From positions 1,061,709 to 1,125,708 of the forward strand of contig NW_022985182.1 in NCBI RefSeq assembly GCF_010093535.1: a stretch of DNA of 64,000 bases, in the 5' to 3' direction. This stretch comes from Lindgomyces ingoldianus. Its lineage: Eukaryota > Ascomycota > Dothideomycetes > Pleosporales > Lindgomycetaceae. The notes under the pieces were generated by a model. It made no database searches. It was not told the DNA's origin and saw only the letters and a list, made by a program, of their open reading frames with translations. The position numbers were made by a program, and so were the translations under genes. Positions 1 to 11,950 of this stretch are shown piece after piece; position 1 is the first letter of the stretch, and every line of letters starts with the position of its first letter.

Positions 1-2756
1 AATATAGGTGCTTTTAGTAACTTTACCTAGGCAAGTAAGATCTCTAGCGCCTCTACGCAGCGTTGTAGTTCTATGTTGCAGCATAAAAAGTTACAGTATA
101 TAGTAGACACATTGCAGACTGTCTAATAAAGCTTTTAAAACTTTATGCTAGAATAAGTAAATAATAAAAAGAATAATACACTTCTTTAGCATTACTAGTA
201 TTATAAAGTGTGTAATAGGCAGCATATGCTAAAGACTTTAATAAACTTACTTTTTAAAATAAAAGTTTTTTATATAAAAAATGTAATAAATTATTACACT
301 TTAGAGCTAAATTAGCTAGTATAAAAAATATACTTTAAAAATTTTAATTTTAATATAAATATATTAACACTTAACTTTAATAATGCTAGTTAAACTATCT
401 AGAATTAAGCACTAACTTAGTATAACTTTATTATAAGTATATTATGTAATTTACGCTAGAGATATGTAAGCTACTAGAGTGCTAATAAGTCTAATGCAAT
501 TAAAAAGCGTGTGTTTATTATTACTAGTATTATATACTTTTTTTAGGCTAAGAAGAGATTAAACACTTTAGCATTTACGCTAGATACTTATTTTATTAAG
601 TCTAAAATAAAGTGTTGTGTAATTAAAGTCTTAAGTAGATTTAAGTTATATTATTTATATTATTATACTAATAAGCTAATAAATAAAGTTGTAGAAAAAG
701 CTTAAGTATATATACTATCTAGTACTTTTAATACTTCTAATACTTTTAATACTTTTAATACTTCTAAAACTTCTAAAACTTTTAAAACTTCTAGAACTTC
801 TAAAACTTCTAAAATTACTTATAAACTTTTAAGCTAATAAAACTAATAGTGCTAAAAAAAATAAATTATAAGTTTTTATAAAAAACTTAAAGCTAGTACT
901 TATATATAACAACATTAACTTTATAGATTACACGCGCTATAAGAAGGCAGGCTATACAGCTACTATGCAAAGCATAATAAATGCTGTAGCTATTTTAGCT
1001 TCTAAGCTACCTAAGTCTAGTCTTACTTAGTCTATGCACAACCTAGCAGTTTCTTTAGATTTTAAAGACATTATACTTAGCCCTAGATTAGATAGGCTAG
1101 ATAGTATTAATAATAACATATTTTAAAGTCTTATTACTAATTTAATTAAGTGTTTTTACCTAAGAGCTATATTACATGTTTTTAGTAGTAAAGCATTTTT
1201 TAAATACCTAGTATTCTCTATTTTAGACTACTTACTTTTAGTTAAGACTAAGTATTATTAGTTAAGTGCTATATTTAATAAAAAAAAGTTTATTAGTAAA
1301 ACTTATAAAGTCTATAATACTATTTAGCTAGATTAATTAAGTTTAAACATACTTAATAACTTTACTAATATTTTTAGTAATAATTTTAATAATTACTTTT
1401 AGTTATGCTATAGTAATTAGCTTATAGTGTGTAATATTTACTTAATATAAAGTAAACAAGTTTAAGTAACTTAACTATATAATAAAAAGTAGTAGTTACT
1501 TAGTGTTCCTATATAGTTTTATATGTAAATAAACTTTTTATTAACTATTAGCTAAACATATTAAAGCCTAGTTATAGTAAATAAAGTTGCACACTATACT
1601 ATTAAGTTAGATGTTATTATGTAGTGTTAAATGCAGCTTACATAGAATAATAGTAAATACTATCTGCTAAAACTATTAGTTATTTAGAGGTTTATATTCT
1701 ATGTTACTATACTATTCTATACTACTATGTAACACTAACACTTTTTTTTAAAACATATAACTAATAAGTTTTTTTTAAAGCGCTTTAGTTATATAAAAAA
1801 CACTATTAAAAATCTTTTAGTAAATAATTTTTTATAGTTAGTTAAAAACATACACACTATTACTTTTAGGTGTTAGGTGTAAAGTTCTAGCGCTAGTGTA
1901 GATAATGTTAAGTTCTGTACTATGTGTTACATGCTTTAGAAGATTAAGCTCTTCCTTACAGTACACTATACTGTTAGGTATAGTAATATTAGCATATTAT
2001 AACACTTTATAGATTCTTTTATTATTATTTTCTTTAGCGCTAAGTAGACAAATTATAGCTAGAAAATGCTTTAGTATTACTAGCTTCTTTTGCTAGCTAA
2101 CACTATAAAGTTACAGCATGCTATCCTTGCATCTAGTCTTATAAACTAGTATAAATAGAAAAACATGTTTAAGCTAATTAATCTAGGCCTAAAGTATTTT
2201 AACTATAGCTGTAAAATTAATTTAAAGAACTATAAAAACTTTATATATAATATTAATTAAGTGTTTAACTAAACTTACCTTTATAATGTTTAAGTAAGAA
2301 AAGTGTAGATAGTGTTAAAAAAGGTCTTTAGTAAAGATATGCTTAGTAGTTATACTTTTACTATTACTATTTAAAACATGTTTCTTTTAGCTTAAACATT
2401 TATTATAAATTAATTAGTAGTGCTTTAAAACCTAAATAATTTAGTAAGCTATAAGTTCTTTAACTTATTTAATATATACACTACTAGAATAGATATGCTT
2501 AAGGTAGAGGTTAATAAATTTAACTGCGCGCATGTGCAGCTTTAAGGCTTTATAGACCTTTTATATCTAACTGCCTAACTTAACACTATAGATAATTCTA
2601 AGTTTACTAATATTACTAAGTACACGCGCATAGTTAGAGATAAGTTTAATGTAATTATAGACCTAGTAATTACTAGTAGTGCTACTAATTAGATTAGAAG
2701 CTAATAAAAGTTTTAATAATTAATAGCCTTTTATAATTACATAAAAAGTTTTTAGA
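1..2756. other. AT-rich RIP-degraded DNA, no intact gene
   Basis: This stretch is very AT-rich, is dominated by TA, CTAG and AGCT words, and has stop codons in every frame. Small patches with more G and C, such as 901-1110 and 2520-2700, read like short coding remnants, but I could not assign them to a family. A short run of related units of about 10-12 bp, built on 'aacttctaaa' and 'acttttaat', lies near 721-805. I infer old, heavily mutated transposon debris. Confidence 0.6.
721..805. repeat. short degenerate tandem repeat
   Basis: Units such as 'aatacttcta', 'aatactttt' and 'aaaacttcta' follow each other for about 85 bases. The same vocabulary returns near 2757-2876, 7810-7860, 11170-11315 and 11800-11850, so it may be a dispersed low-complexity family. 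No coding function is visible. Confidence 0.6.
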
Positions 2757-2876
2757 AGTCTACAGAAGTTTCCTAGAGTCTATAAAAGTTTCTAAGAGTC
2801 TATAGAAGTTTCTAGAAGTCTATAAAAGTTTTTAAAAGTTTGTACAAGTTTACAGGAGTTTGTAGACAGTAGAATT
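2757..2876. repeat. 20-bp tandem repeat, about 6 units
   Basis: Six successive units of about 20 bases follow the pattern 'gtctataaaagtttctaaga' with scattered changes. The last units drift to 'gtttgtacaagtttacagga'. Confidence 0.7.
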
Positions 2877-2929
2877 ATAGAGTTATATATAACATTAAAA
2901 AAGCCTATCTATAAGCATTTCTTAAAGCG

Positions 2930-3500
2930 CTTTTATTAAAGCGTTTTTATTAAAGTGTTTTAATTCTAGCATTTTTATAAAGCTATATCTATTAAACTAT
3001 GTCTATTAAACTATGTTTATTAAAGTATGTTTATTAAAGTATGTCTATTAAAGCGTGTCTATTAAAGTGTTTTTATTCTAGCATTTTTATAAAGCTATGT
3101 CTATTAAACTATGTTTATTAGACTGTGTTTATTAAAGTGTGTTTATTAAAGCGTTTCTACTCTAGCATTTTTATAAAGCTGTGTCTATTAAACTGCGTCT
3201 ATTAAACTGTGTCTATTAAACTGCGTCTATTAAACTGTGTCTATTAAACTGCGTCTATTAAACTGTGTCTATTAAAGTGTTTCTATTCTAGCATTTTTAT
3301 AAAGCTATGTCTATTAAACTATGTCTATTAAATTATGTTTATTAAAGTGTGTCTATTAAACTATGTCTATTAAAGTGAGTTTATTAAAGTGTGTCTATTA
3401 AAGCATTTTTATTTTAGTATTTTTATAAAGCTATGTCTATTAAACTGTGTCTATTAGACTATGTTTATTAAACTATGTCTATTAAACTATTTTTATTAAC
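2930..3500. repeat. 14-bp minisatellite with higher-order spacing
   Basis: About 40 units of 'aaactatgtctatt' (variants: aaactgcgtctatt, aaagtgtgtctatt, aaagcgtttttatt) run for roughly 570 bases. Every 6-10 units the array is punctuated by a variant block, 'ctagcatttttataaagct', seen near 2967, 3080, 3163 and 3288 and weakly near 3415. This gives a higher-order repeat of about 80-130 bp. Many variants differ as C/T or G/A, which fits RIP or drift after amplification. It is not a CRISPR array: the units abut with no unique spacers. Confidence 0.85.
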
Positions 3501-4054
3501 TAGGTAGCTTGTAGGTTAAAGTTATTATATACATTACATGTATAACTACTTAAATATAAGGTAGTGTTAGCATAAAAGTTTTTACCTAGCATAAGTATAA
3601 AGTATGTAGCGTTACTATAGTATAAGGTAGTGTTTATAATAAGAATATTATAAGCGCTAAAGTTATTATTATAAGATAAGTACACTAGTGTAATATTTAT
3701 TTACTTTAAGCTTATTTATAAGTCTTAGAAGATTATTACTAATTAGACATACTAGTGTATAAGCTACTTTACCTTTTATTTAATAGTAAAGTAGTAATAG
3801 TAAATATTATAAGCACTATGTCTACTGCTTCTACTATTATACTTATTAAAATACCTGTTGCTGTTGCTATAGTAAAAGCTATATTTACTATATATACAGA
3901 AGTTAAACACTATTCTAGTATAAGTAGAAGTTAAGCTAGAAGCTGTGTAAGTATTAGTTAAATACTAGTAGTTAAAGTAGTATAGTTTAAACTCTAAACT
4001 TTAAAAAAACTAAGGCTTAGACTAACTATTCTTAAGCTACTAAAAATATAAGCT
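3501..4054. other. AT-rich spacer, no gene recognised
   Basis: A 61-codon open frame on the minus strand (3500-3685) has an Asn/Tyr/Leu-rich composition expected from AT-rich DNA and shows no family signature. I see nothing else supportable between the 14-bp minisatellite and the 209-bp satellite. Confidence 0.5.
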
Positions 4055-4657
4055 GTCTTAATAAGCTTTACTTTAAAGCCTTTTTAAAACACTAGCTAAA
4101 GCTAGCATAAAGTTAAAGCCTAAATAGTAAAAGACGCTTTGCTAAGTTAACTTAACTCTAACACTTTAGTGTTCTTTTTTATATAGTACTTAGAGCTACT
4201 CTAAAGATAGTTTAAAGCTGCTATAATAAAAGTGTATATAAAAGTTATTATATATTAATGTTATTTTACTAAGCTTTATTACTTAGATTTTTTTTAAAAC
4301 ACTAGCTAAAGCTAGTATAAAGTTAAAACCTAGATAGTAAGAGACGCTTTACTAAGTTAACCTAACTTTAACACTCTAGTGTTCTTTTTTATATAGTACT
4401 TAAAGCTACTTTAAAGACAGTTTAAAGCTGCTGTAATAAAAGTGTATATAAAAGTTATTATATATTAATGTTACTTTACTAAGCTCTGTTACTTAGATTT
4501 TTTTAAGATACTAGCTAAAGCTAGCATAAAGTTAAAACCTAGGTAGTAAGAGACACTTTACTAAGTTAACCTAACTCTAACACTTTAGCGTCTTTTTTTA
4601 TATAGTACTTAAAGCTACTTTAGAGACAGTTTAAAGCTACTGTAATAAAGGTGTATA

Positions 4658-6495
4658 ACATGGTCCACAAGCGAATGTTCAACACAAGCGAGTGTTCCGC
4701 CCCACCACTAAAACGCAGCTAACCTACTACTAACTGTGATGCATTAACAACTATACAATTAATTATCTTTAAAAGAGGCTAGAATTAACCTAGCTATTTA
4801 AGCTTTTAATAAAAACATGTTTTTAACTAAAAGGCGCGCTGCAGCACTTTATAATGTTAATTAAATAGCTCTCTGCTAACAACGCGCAGAGATAACTATG
4901 CAACGTGACTGTATAGCTAACAACAAGAAGCTTATAAAGCTAGAAGAGGAGGTAATTATTAAGCATATACTTAATCTAGATTCCTAAGGATTTGCGCCTA
5001 CTCTAGGTGCTGTACAAGAGATAGCTAACAAGCTTCTTACTAAGCGCAGCGCTCTACTAGCAGGTATTAACTAGCTATCTAACTTTGTTGCGCGTACACT
5101 AGCAGTTAAAACTTACCTTAGCTAACTATATAATTACTAATAAGTAAAATGCAAAGATCTAGTAATTATAAGTAAGTAGTTTAAGCTTATAAAGGCTACA
5201 TAATTAAAGTACAGCATTATAGATTAAGACATGTATAATTTTAATAAGATAGGCTTTTAGATAGGGGTTATATTAAGCTAAATAGTTATTATAGGCATAG
5301 ATAAATATAATTAGCTAAAGGCTATACAGCTAGGTAACTATAAATAGGTGACAGTTATTGCAGGCATTAACGCAGATAAGTAGGCAATACCTTTATATGT
5401 AATTTTTAAAGGTAAGCATTACCTATTTGCCTAGTATAAAGATAAAGATATACTAAAGGACTAAGCTATTAATATTAGTAATAATAGCTAAATAACTAAT
5501 AAATATAAAATTACATAGCTAAAGCACTTTAATCTGCACATAAAAAATTACTTAGTAGGCTTATAGCAGCTGCTTATTTTTAATAGCTATAAGAGCTATT
5601 ACTTTATTAAATTCTTAGAGCTCTGTAAGCAGAGGCGTATTATAGCGCTCTGTATGCTAGCACACGCGTCACATATTCTATAGCTGCTTAACGTTAGCTG
5701 CTTTTTGCTGTTAAAGCGCGTGTATAGTACTAAAATTAGCTAGTTAATCTGCTACTAGATTAACTATATTAATAAGCTAACTTTTCTACTAGCCTTTAAA
5801 GCAGCATTTAGTTGCTTAATTATAATAGATAATATCTGTGTAGGCTTTAAAGCTATAGGACTAGTTCTATTTAACCTAAAGCTAGTGCTTTTAAAGCTTA
5901 ATATACAGCTACCTAATTAGCTAGCTACTCTACTACTAAATACTACCTAGAAGGCTTAAACACTTAGTAATTTTTATAAAGTTAAGGCTTAGTTAACTCT
6001 ACTATATAATTAAATTTAAAAGCATTAAAATTTTTTTTTTTGCTATGCTTAATCTAGCAAAGCAGCTAAGTAAGGGCGCTACTAAAATAGCTTATATTAC
6101 TGTTTTACAGCGCAATTAAGCAGCTACTCTAGAGAGGGCCTATAAGGCAGCTATAAAGCGTAAGCAGTGTAAAAAAAAGTAAATTTAGAAAAAAAAAACT
6201 CTAATAAGTTATTAAGGCTTTAAGTTAAGTACTTAGAAGCTTGCTAGTATAGCAGAAGGTAGCAAAATGCCTTAGGAGGAGTTAACTGCTAAAAGCAGCG
6301 CAGCGCGCGCACAGCGCTGCAAGCGCTGCAACAAGCCTAGGCATAACTCTTATACATGTAAGGATATTAAATAATTCTATAGTAGTTTATTTTATATAGT
6401 ATATTTTTACATTGTTAAATTAATAGTCTTTAAAGTTAAATTTAGTGGTGGGGCGGAACACTTGCTTGTGTTGAACATTTGCTTGTGGACCATGT
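4658..6495 (+). mobile_element. Fot1/Pogo-like DNA transposon, complete, 1838 bp, RIP-inactivated
   Basis: Near-perfect terminal inverted repeats of 52 bp bound the element. The left one starts ACATGGTCCACAAGCG and the right end mirrors it, with only two mismatches, both G/A. It is flanked by a TA duplication (4656-4657 and 6496-6497), the target-site preference of Tc1/mariner-Pogo elements. Removing the element plus one TA restores the 209-bp satellite exactly. Size, repeat length and transposase remains match Fot1-type elements of ascomycetes. The inverted repeats keep their CpG sites while the interior is heavily mutated. Confidence 0.93.
4898..6374 (+). pseudogene. degraded Fot1/Pogo DDE transposase
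   Basis: Reading the plus strand through many stops gives the classic order of a Pogo-family transposase. First comes a CENP-B-type helix-turn-helix region near 4940-5130 (LEEEVIIKHILNLDS, GFAPTLGAVQEIANKLL). Next is DMYNFNKIGF near 5228-5258, where family members have an Asp at the sixth position. Then come VTVIAGINAD near 5350 and LIFNSYKSYYF near 5575, where a catalytic Asp is again Asn. The C-terminal tail carries a CKRCNKPRHNSYTC zinc-knuckle-like motif just before the stop at 6372-6374. Both Asp-to-Asn changes are GAT to AAT, as expected from RIP. The span is not a multiple of three, so at least one indel is likely. The product would have been a nuclear cut-and-paste transposase; it is certainly dead here. 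Confidence 0.88.
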
Positions 6496-6735
6496 TATAA
6501 AAGTTATTATATATTAATATTATTTTACTAAGCCTTATTACTTAAATCTTTTTAAGACACTAGCTAAAGCTAGCATAAAGTTAAAACTTAAATAGTAAAA
6601 GACACTTTACTAAGTTAACTTAACTTTAACACTTTAGCATTTTTTTCTATATAGTACTTAAAGCTACTCTAAAGATAGTTTAAAGCTGCTGTAGTAAAAA
6701 TATACATAAAAGTTATTATTTATTAACACCTAATA

Positions 6736-7189
6736 CCTATTACACAGCAATACTGCTAGCACCTCTAGAAGGTAGAGAAAAAAGTAGCTCTTTTAGTGCT
6801 AAAAGATAATACTTTATTTTCTTAAGTCTAGAAGGCAGTTTTGCCTACAGGTTTTTTTTATAGTAAGTTAAAAATATGTAACTACTTTTATAAAAGTTAG
6901 TATAATAATAAGCATAAGTTAATCTAGCATACTTAACTTATAACTTAGTGTTATTAGAATAACACTAGTACTTTTAACTTTTTTTTTAATAGTAAGCGCA
7001 CTATTAATTACTTAGTAACTACTTACTTAACTCTATTTTTATAATTTAGCCTATATAACTGTAAACTGTGTTTGCCTTTTTTTATAAAGTAGACCTTATA
7101 GCCTCTAGAGTAAACTACTACTTGCTATTTTCCTAGTAAACAGGGTTTACCTGTTAACCCTAGGTGTAGTATCCTTGTAAGCTAGGCAC
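6736..7189. other. AT-rich spacer
   Basis: No reading frame or known motif stands out between the end of the 209-bp satellite and the purine-rich block. G and C content rises from about 7080 toward the microsatellite region. Confidence 0.45.
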
Positions 7190-7370
7190 AGGCGCAGGCA
7201 CCACTACAGCAGGGGGAGGAGGAGAGAGGAGGGGAGCAGCTAAAGAGGGAGGGTTGTCTCTAAACAGCTGCTAGACCTTGTTATTATTATTATTGTTATT
7301 ATTAAAAGGTAGTAAAAAAAAAAAAAAAAAAAAAGAGAAGAAGAAGAAGAAGAAGAAGAAGGAGGAGAAG

Positions 7371-7419
<49 letters not shown>

Positions 7420-7510
7420 AGGAGGAGGAGGAGGGAGGCAGAGGCAGACAAGGAGGGTAGGAGGGAGGCAAAGGTAAGAGTAAAGGTAAGGGCAAGGGCA
7501 ATAGCAATAG
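7190..7510. repeat. purine-rich microsatellite cluster
   Basis: The plus strand runs through G/A-rich sequence (7206-7255), a TTA run (7279-7305), an A tract (7314-7334), GAA triplets (7335-7362), about 16 TAG/GTA triplets (7373-7420), GGA triplets (7420-7440), then GGCAAG-like hexamers to about 7500. The strong purine bias on one strand over 300 bases can form triplex or slipped structures. The open frames here (Val/Glu/Lys runs on plus, Thr/Ser/Phe runs on minus) come from the triplet repeats and are not genes. Confidence 0.9.
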
Positions 7511-10407
7511 CAGCTATACTAATATTAGCAACCTATACCTTTAACTATAACTACTATAAAAACAGTAACAGCAACTAATAGCTTATAAGAAGTAGAAAAT
7601 GCGCCTACTATAAGTTACTTTATAGCCTAAAGCAGTAGCTACTGCTATAGCTTAATGTTTATTTTAAGTTATAAAACTTAAGGCTTTTAAAAGAGACTAA
7701 AAGTAAAACATGTTAATGTTATAGTTAAAGTTAAACTTATAATATAGTGTTATTTATATTACTATTTATTAGTTACTAGTAAGTTACATGTGTTATACTT
7801 TTACTATAGTAACTTTACTATATTTTTACTTTTACTAACTTCTAAAACTTTTGTAAACTTTTAGACTAATAAAGACTTTATAACATATAGTACTTTTTTA
7901 AATTATAGAATACTTTAAAACTTTAGCTAACTTTTACTAATTAGATTACTATAAACTATAATTTTACTTTAAACATTATAGATATTTTAAGTGCTTTAAA
8001 ACTTTTATAAACTTTTAAGCTAATTAAGGCATAAAGTAAAAAATTAAAGCTTTTAAAAAAATGCTTAGGCTAATAACATAATTTATAATACATTAAATAG
8101 CTTTTTTTTTTATTAGTTATATATTACACTCTTTTGCTTTAGAATACTAGTAAAAAACTAAAAACTTTTTTTAGTAATATAATATATTTTTATTTATATT
8201 TACTAATGCTGCTTAGAGTTATAATAGCGTAGTGTTTACAGCTACCTTATGTATATATAGCTTATTTTACCTACTGTAACTTATATTATTATGTACTATT
8301 ACTAGTAAACTCTTGTCTTCTAGGGGCTCTAGCTAACTAGATTAACTAGTGCTAGCAGTTAACATTACTAGCCTACTATTAGCCTACTTTTAAACATCCT
8401 AAAGAACTTAGACTACATGCTAAAAAAAGTTATCTACAAGACTTTATAAATATATAACTTTTTAAGTAAGGCTTAATATAATTATATAAATAACACTATA
8501 TAACATGTTATTTAAAGGTAGTATTTTTAGTACAGTTAAGGTAAAGGCACTTACAGTTATATAAGTATTGTCTAATACAACTAGCTAGAGGATAACGCAG
8601 CTACTAGAGGATGCAGATGCAGCCTGCAGTGTATGTTACAGTGCTACCTTTTTAGTAAAAGTGTTATTTTATTAATAGATTTAAGTAACATAATCTATAC
8701 TTAAATTTTTTATAAATAATAAAGCATAAACTTAACTAAATTAATTTTGCTTTATACACTAGTGTTATAGCTTTTTTTTATAATAAACTAAACATATATT
8801 TATAAACACTACTATGCTTAAAAGTACATTATAAAGTGCTTTAGTATTAGTTCTAAAATGTTTTTAACTAAATATAAATAAAATATACTTACATATTTTA
8901 TTAACTATAAAATCTACTTTAATAGTATACTTAATTTTATAGTATTATAATAGCTTTTATTATAAGCATGTCTTTATATACATAGATAAAAGTAGAGGTG
9001 CTTAATATATAAAGTTACTATAGTGTTTCTCTACCTAAATTCTAGCCTACTTATTAAAAGTAATAAGTATAAAAGCAGAAAGTGTACTTATCTTTAGAGT
9101 AAAAACTACACTTAAAAGCTCTAGCAGTAGTGTAGCTAGCATAAAAAGTGTAATGTTGCACTTTAAATAGCAGAAACCTAGTATAATAATAAATCTATCT
9201 TTTAAAAAGACATTATACTCTTTTAGTTAAAATAAAATACTTTTATAGTAATATAGACTATTAGCTATATTTATCTAGTAATTACTTATGTTTGCTTAGG
9301 CCTATATATTAAACTTTGTCTAATATCTAGTAAAAGGCTAGTCTAACCTAGTAGTTTCTTAGCTAGACTTTTATAAGTAAACACTATTTATGTTGCTAGT
9401 ATTACCTAGTGTAAAGCTTTAAGCTAATTAACTATATACTTTTACTTAATTAACTAGTAACTAATTTTATACTATTTTTCTTCTTAAAAGCTATTTATTT
9501 TATTTAGAGTAAAGTAGTAAAACGCTTAGTTTATATAAACTCTTAAAGTTAAATAACTAATATAGTAAAAATATATACATAGTACTTAATTAACTAAGTG
9601 CGCGTTTACTGCGCCTAGCATGCTACTAAAGATCTAAAAGGCTTTTTATAATTAAGAACTTCTAGCATATAACATAGTTAATGTTAAAGATATTAACACT
9701 TATACCTAGTAAGATAGTAGCTACTATAATTTAAATATAAAATATTAGCTTTTTAAACTTAGAATAACACTTATTTTAGTTATATTTTTACATATTTATA
9801 GTAAACATCTTTACTATGTTATACATACACTATAAACTATTATTAATATTAGTTATATACTAGTTATAAAGTTCTAGTTTTTCTATTAAATAAAAAAGTA
9901 TTAAGTAAAACTACACTATAGCTAACTAAATAAATATACACTTATTAATAAATATAACTATTTTAAAGATCTTTTTAAAATTAGTACACCTGCTTAAGAC
10001 ACTTTTTTTTTAAAAAAAATAAAAACTATCTTATAAGTTAACTTTACTTTATAGTAAAAAAACTACTAAAATAGTAACATTAAAGTAATTAACTAATATA
10101 TAGATAACCTTAGTCTAGTACATACAGCAGCCTAGCAGACAGAAACTAGCGTAGCATAAGACTGCATCCTCTGTAGTACTGTCTAATATAGCAGAATAAG
10201 TAAACTAGACAACATTTTTTTAAAGTATAACTTATAGTTAACTTAGCATTATAAATATAAGTTAAAATTTTTTTAGTTTAATATAAAATAATATTTATTA
10301 ATAGCTACTAATTTAATTTAAAACTATAACTTTAGATTTTTTAAAATATTCTAAAAAGCTTTACTAGAAGCCTACTTTAGCTTTATAAGTAAATAAGTAA
10401 ATTCTCT
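7511..10407. other. AT-rich RIP-degraded DNA
   Basis: There are no open frames of note. Slightly G/C-richer patches lie near 8570-8640 and 10120-10200; both contain 'gaggatgcag' on opposite strands. This may mark ends of an old repeat, but I cannot prove it. Confidence 0.5.
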
Positions 10408-10412
10408 ATTAA

Positions 10413-10616
10413 TGTGACAGCGTGTACCGCCTCACATGCTCTGCGGCATCAGCTCCCTCGCTTGCGCAACGAGTAGCACGCTAGTGCTACGAGTAGCGCC
10501 TTAGCAGGGGGCACACATGTATATTTAAACTCGCAGAGCAGCTCCTCTGCTCCTTAGTTTAATCTAGTTGAGTTACACCACCTCTTGCTTATAGCTTGAG
10601 CATGCCGACCGTGACA
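10413..10616. mobile_element. solo LTR, 204 bp
   Basis: The block starts TGTGACAGCG and ends CCGTGACA. It is flanked by a perfect 5-bp duplication, ATTAA (10408-10412 and 10617-10621), as left by LTR-retrotransposon integrases. No internal region or partner LTR is adjacent, so this is the product of recombination between two LTRs. It holds an internal inverted repeat around 'gtagcacgctagtgctac' and a TATA-like 'tatatttaaac'. It keeps many CpG sites in a surrounding that has almost none. Orientation cannot be fixed from this copy alone. Confidence 0.85.
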
Positions 10617-10621
10617 ATTAA

Positions 10622-11169
10622 TAATTTAAGTAAATAGTTTTTACTAACTAGCCCTACTCTACACATTAATAATGCATAGCTTAGATCTTTTTAGTTATTA
10701 TATTTTATCTAGCTGCTTATTTTTAAGCTTATTTAGTAAAATAATTTAGATAGTAATTTTAGCAGTTAACACTAAATAAGTGTAGAAAATTATGCTTTTA
10801 CTAAAACTAGTCTAAGTAATTAAAAAAGTATCTTTATAGTTAAATATTAGTTACTTTAAGGTATAAACTTACTTATTATATAGTAATAAGCTACTATTAT
10901 TAGTGCTTATTATCTTTTTTTTATAAAAAATTTATATAAAACACGCGCAAAGAACGTCTTCTTAGAATTTAACATTATAGACATCCCTAGCTACTAAGAT
11001 AAGGCTAGGAAGATTTTTTAACTTTATAAATAAAATAAAATTAATTTAAAGCTAAAAGCTTAAAGAAATAAAGCTCTAACTTATTACATTTAAAGCATTT
11101 TAGTGTCTCTACTTTTTTCTACTTTTTTATTATTTTAAACGCCTATTTTTTTTTACTTTTTTTTTTACT
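10622..11169. other. AT-rich degraded DNA
   Basis: Stops occur in every frame and no motif is recognised. It separates the solo LTR from a 10-bp tandem array. Confidence 0.45.
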
Positions 11170-11315
11170 ATACTTTAAAAGTTTTTAAAAGTCCTTAGAA
11201 GTTTTTAGAAGTTCTTAGAAGTTTTAAAAAGTTTTTAAAAGTTTTTAAAAGTTTTTAAAAGTTTTTAAAAGTTTTTAAAAGTTTTTAAAAGTTTTTAAAA
11301 GTTTTTTAAAAGTGT
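11170..11315. repeat. 10-bp tandem repeat 'agtttttaaa'
   Basis: About fourteen units of 'agtttttaaa' or 'agttcttaga' follow one another. The last eight are nearly identical, which suggests recent slippage, while the first units carry C/T and A/G changes. Confidence 0.9.
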
Positions 11316-11877
11316 AAGATCTCTAACACTCTTTTTATTAACTAGGTTATATAATGCAGTAGGTTAAGCATAGGTGTACTAATAACTATAACTGCACACT
11401 TACACTTATTTACACTAAAGTTTTAATTACAGAAGGTAATAAAGAAGGCATGTGTGCCTTAGCTTCTATAGTTATAGAGGGATACAACATGTAGTGTTAA
11501 CAAAAGTAATAAAATAAAAATAAATAGTTAATAGCTAAGACATATAACATGTTAAAAACATATTTAATAATGTACTTTACTTTTTAAATAGTGTTAAATA
11601 TGTCTTAAAATATGCTTATTATAAGAATAAATACTTTTATTTTTAATTATATTAAACATTTTAATAAATACTAATGCTAGTATAGTGCTATTATATAATT
11701 TAATAAATTTATAAACTAAAATACATATAAACTTGCTTTATTTCTTTTTAGACGCTTTACAGATAATTTTACATGTTATTAGTAATTAGCCTCTAATTAG
11801 CCTAGAAGACTCTAGAAGTTTTAATTAGCTTAGAAGTTTTAGAAGTTTTGTCTAATCTAAAATAGTATTAGCGCAAA

Positions 11878-11950
11878 ATCATCTGTGGGGCGGCTGACTT
11901 GTAAGATAACCTGAAGGCTGAGTCACGTCGCCCCATGATCTTTTTCCTTA
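11878..11950. repeat. G/C-rich inverted-repeat remnant, possibly a transposon end
   Basis: 'tctgtggggcggctgac' and, about 30 bases on, 'gagtcacgtcgccccatga' form an imperfect inverted repeat. CpG sites survive, unlike the flanks. A related word on the opposite strand, 'ggggcaacgtgactgagc', occurs at 30253-30270. That hints at a shared mobile element family that I cannot name. Confidence 0.4.

Larger units (their letters stand above)
4055..6735. repeat. satellite of ~209-bp units, four copies, split by a transposon
   Basis: The landmark 'actagctaaagctag' (or its variant) recurs at 4091, 4301, 4510 and 6559. The first three spacings are 210 and 209. The last spacing is 2049, which equals 209 plus the 1840 bases added by the Fot1-like element and its TA duplication. 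Each unit also carries 'tatatagtacttaaagctac' (or a variant) and 'taaaagttattatatatta'. The copies differ mainly by C/T and G/A changes. No coding potential is visible. Confidence 0.88.

Noticed and set aside
2930..3500. CRISPR-like regular repeat
   Set aside because: Units of 14 bp abut with no unique spacers and the context is a fungal RIP-mutated region.
3500..3685. 61-codon minus-strand frame
   Set aside because: Composition is that of AT-rich random sequence; no domain, and it overlaps the edge of a minisatellite.
7271..7507. Two low-complexity open frames on opposite strands
   Set aside because: They are direct products of GAA, TAG and GGA triplet runs; no start context, domain or codon bias supports a gene.
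8570..10200. Possible inverted ends of a 1.6-kb element sharing 'gaggatgcag'
   Set aside because: The match is too short and the flanks do not align; no target-site duplication was seen.
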